Assembly: GCF_000013865.1 (NCBI RefSeq)
Contig: NC_007948.1
Span: 3,596,001 to 3,660,000 of the forward strand
Reading direction: 5' to 3'
DNA: 64,000 nt
Origin: Polaromonas sp. JS666
GTDB taxonomy: Bacteria; Pseudomonadota; Gammaproteobacteria; Burkholderiales; Burkholderiaceae_C
Shown here piece by piece: positions 62,160 through 64,000 of this stretch. Under the pieces are notes generated by a model, which was not told the origin of the DNA, ran no database searches, and saw nothing but the letters and a program-made list of their open reading frames with translations. The position numbers and the translations under genes were made by a program. The first letter of the stretch is position 1, and the number at the start of each line of letters is the position of its first letter.

Positions 62160-63127
62160 GCGCCGAGGTCGATCCATCTCCGCTGATTGACGTGCGGGGC
62201 CTGACCAAGCGCTACGGCAACCGGGTGGTGGTCGACAACTTCGACATGCGCGTTCCCAAGGGCCGCATCTACGGCTTCCTCGGCCCCAACGGCAGCGGCA
62301 AAACCACCACCATCCGCATGCTGTGCGGCCTGCTCACGCCCGACGCGGGCGAAGGCACCTGCATGGGCTACAACATCCGCACCCAGGCCGCGCTGATCAA
62401 GCGCGAGGTAGGCTATATGACGCAGCGCTTTGGCCTGTACGAAGACCTGACGATCGCGGAAAACCTCGATTTCATTGCGCGCGTCTACGCCGTGGAGGAC
62501 CGCCCCCGCAAGGTACGCGAAACGCTGGAGCGCCTGGGCCTGGCCACGCGCGGCGACCAGCTGGCCGGCGCACTGTCGGGCGGCTGGAAGCAGCGGCTGG
62601 CGCTGGCCGCCTGCCTGATCCACAGCCCCCGGCTGCTGCTGCTGGACGAGCCCACCGCAGGCGTGGACCCGGCCGCCCGCCGCGACTTCTGGGATCAGAT
62701 CCACGATCTGGCCGCCGCCGGCCTGACCGTGCTGGTCTCCACCCATTACATGGACGAGGCCGAGCGCTGCCATGAGCTGACCTACATCGCCTACGGCAAG
62801 CTGCTCACGCGCGGCACCGTGGCCGAGGTGATTGCCGGCGCCGGGCTGGTGACCTGGGCCATTTCCGGCGCCAACCTGATCGAGGTGGCGCACCGCCTGC
62901 GCAAAGCCACGGATATTCGCACGGTAGCGCCCTTCGGCTCCACGCTGCACGTGAGCGCCTCCAGCACCCAGGCTATCGAGGATGCGCTGGCCGCGCTGCC
63001 CTTTGAAGGGCTGGCGGTCGAGGCTATCGAGCCCAGCCTCGAGGACGTGTTCATCGCGCTGATGCAGGACGCGCAGGACAACTATTCCGTTGAAAAAACA
63101 GGAGAAAAAACAGGAGCAAAGGCATGA
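62156..63127 (+). CDS. ABC transporter ATPase (YbhF-like)
   Basis: This 323-residue nucleotide-binding protein has Walker A GPNGSGKT, signature LSGGWKQRL, Walker B LLLLDEPTAGVD and an H-loop STHYMDEAE. It powers the two ABC-2 permeases of an exporter with the HlyD-type adaptor. E. coli YbhF has two NBDs in one chain; this single-NBD form is shorter. It is coupled to the permease gene by ATGA. The substrate is unknown. Confidence 0.93.
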   Translation: MSAEVDPSPLIDVRGLTKRYGNRVVVDNFDMRVPKGRIYGFLGPNGSGKTTTIRMLCGLLTPDAGEGTCMGYNIRTQAALIKREVGYMTQRFGLYEDLTIAENLDFIARVYAVEDRPRKVRETLERLGLATRGDQLAGALSGGWKQRLALAACLIHSPRLLLLDEPTAGVDPAARRDFWDQIHDLAAAGLTVLVSTHYMDEAERCHELTYIAYGKLLTRGTVAEVIAGAGLVTWAISGANLIEVAHRLRKATDIRTVAPFGSTLHVSASSTQAIEDALAALPFEGLAVEAIEPSLEDVFIALMQDAQDNYSVEKTGEKTGAKA

Positions 63128-64000
63128 GCTGGTCCCGCTTCCTCGCCATCCTGATCAAGGAATTTCGCCAGGTCCGCCGCGACCGCCTGACCTTCGGCAT
63201 GATGGTGGGCGTGCCCATCATCCAATTGCTGCTGTTCGGCTTCGCCATCAACAGCGACCCCAAACATTTGCCCGCCGCCATCGTCGTGGCCGACCAGAGC
63301 GAGTTTTCGCGCAGCTTCGTGGCGGGCCTGGAGAATTCGGAATACTTTCGCATCACCCACCGACTGCAAAGCGAGGCCGAAGGCGACGAACTGCTGGCCA
63401 CCGGCCAGGTGCAGTTTGTACTGGTGGTGCCGCCGGACTTCTCGCGCAAGCTGATACGCGGCGAGCACCCGGTCATACTGCTCGCCGCCGATGCGACCGA
63501 CCCCTCCGCCACCGGCAACGCCATCGCGGCGCTGAGCGGCATCGGCCAGCGCGCCATCGGCCGCGAGCTGTACGGCCCACTGGCTTCGCTGCGACCGGCT
63601 GACGCGCCATTCGAGGTGCGCGTGCAGCGCCGCTACAACCCCGAAGGCCTGACCAGCTACAACGTGGTTCCGGGCCTGATCGGTGTGATCCTGACCATGA
63701 CCATGGTGATGATGACCTCGCTGGCGATGACGCGCGAGCGCGAGCGCGGCACCATGGAAAACCTGCTGGCCACCCCGGCGCGCCCGCTGGAGGTGATGCT
63801 GGGCAAGATCGTTCCCTACATCTTGATCGGCTACGTGCAGGTGATCGTGATCCTGATCGCCGCGCGGCTGGTTTTCAACGTGCCCATGGTCGGCAGCCTG
63901 GTGCTGCTCTCGGTCGTGCTGGTGCTGTTCATCGCGGCCAACCTGGCGGTTGGCTTCACGTTCTCCACCATCGCGCGCAACCAGTTGCAGGCGATGCAAC
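63124..64000 (+). CDS. ABC-2 type permease (YbhS-like), cut by window end
   Basis: These are the first 292 residues of an inner-membrane ABC-2 permease. A cytoplasmic start (LAILIKEFRQVRRDRLTFGM) leads into TM1, a large periplasmic loop of about 130 residues (AIVVADQSEFSRSFV onward) follows, then TM2-TM4 (NVVPGLIGVILTMTMVMMTS, YILIGYVQVIVILIAARLVF). The motif RERERGTMENLLATP is typical. AGGAG repeats just upstream (AAAACAGGAG twice) provide a ribosome site. The gene continues beyond the window, and a second permease likely follows. Confidence 0.92.
   Translation, partial: MSWSRFLAILIKEFRQVRRDRLTFGMMVGVPIIQLLLFGFAINSDPKHLPAAIVVADQSEFSRSFVAGLENSEYFRITHRLQSEAEGDELLATGQVQFVLVVPPDFSRKLIRGEHPVILLAADATDPSATGNAIAALSGIGQRAIGRELYGPLASLRPADAPFEVRVQRRYNPEGLTSYNVVPGLIGVILTMTMVMMTSLAMTRERERGTMENLLATPARPLEVMLGKIVPYILIGYVQVIVILIAARLVFNVPMVGSLVLLSVVLVLFIAANLAVGFTFSTIARNQLQAMQ

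Overview
The window looks like chromosomal DNA of a Betaproteobacterium of the Comamonadaceae, probably Polaromonas or a close relative. This rests on high GC, three tripartite-tricarboxylate (Bug/TctC) binding proteins, many LysR regulators, an acetylornithine deacetylase and flavohemoprotein of Burkholderiales type, and small GCTAT..ATAGC hairpins after genes. The genus is an inference. No rRNA, tRNA or CRISPR array was seen.

Layout. 0-5 kb: the 5' part of gshA (minus strand), a conserved hypothetical gene, an MFS transporter, a carboxylesterase, a small secreted protein and TspO. 5-11 kb: a decayed DUF4864 gene, a secreted protein with a polyglycine tail, the divergent nitric-oxide pair norR/hmp, a paralog of the first hypothetical gene, and a DUF1993 gene. 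11-19 kb: argE, an orphan Bug receptor, LysR/SDR/tautomerase genes and a large secreted GH5 glycoside hydrolase, all punctuated by three copies of a CTAG-bounded hairpin element of about 166 bp. One copy is itself interrupted by a second 144-bp MITE. 19-25 kb: a D-glucarate pathway (LacI repressor, kdgD, Bug, gudD, semialdehyde dehydrogenase) with palindromic GGTAGCGCTACC operators. 25-29 kb: a small protein, exonuclease III, dusC and a methyltransferase.

29-36 kb: an esterase-MFP-RND-OMF efflux operon on the minus strand, in which the RND gene has an apparent 1-nt frameshift at its 5' end. 36-49 kb: LysR regulators, small proteins, two GNAT acetyltransferases, a ferredoxin, an M14 peptidase coupled to an alpha/beta hydrolase, a LysR/Bug/sulfatase module and a MocR-type regulator. 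49-56.5 kb: a second, probably acquired, efflux cluster (OMF, TetR, MFP, RND, SDR) with two near-identical 24-bp operators, bordered by a decayed IS21-type transposase fragment. 57-59 kb: two overlapping c-type cytochrome genes. 59-64 kb: an MFS exporter divergent from a TetR-HlyD-ABC cluster of ybhGFSR type, with a probable leaderless tetR transcript and a tandem duplication that creates two overlapping mini-ORFs. The last permease gene runs off the window.

The least explained structures are the CTAG-bounded hairpin family (13.5-19.1 kb), the nested MITE, the RND frameshift, and the Glu-for-Ser esterase that heads the RND operon.
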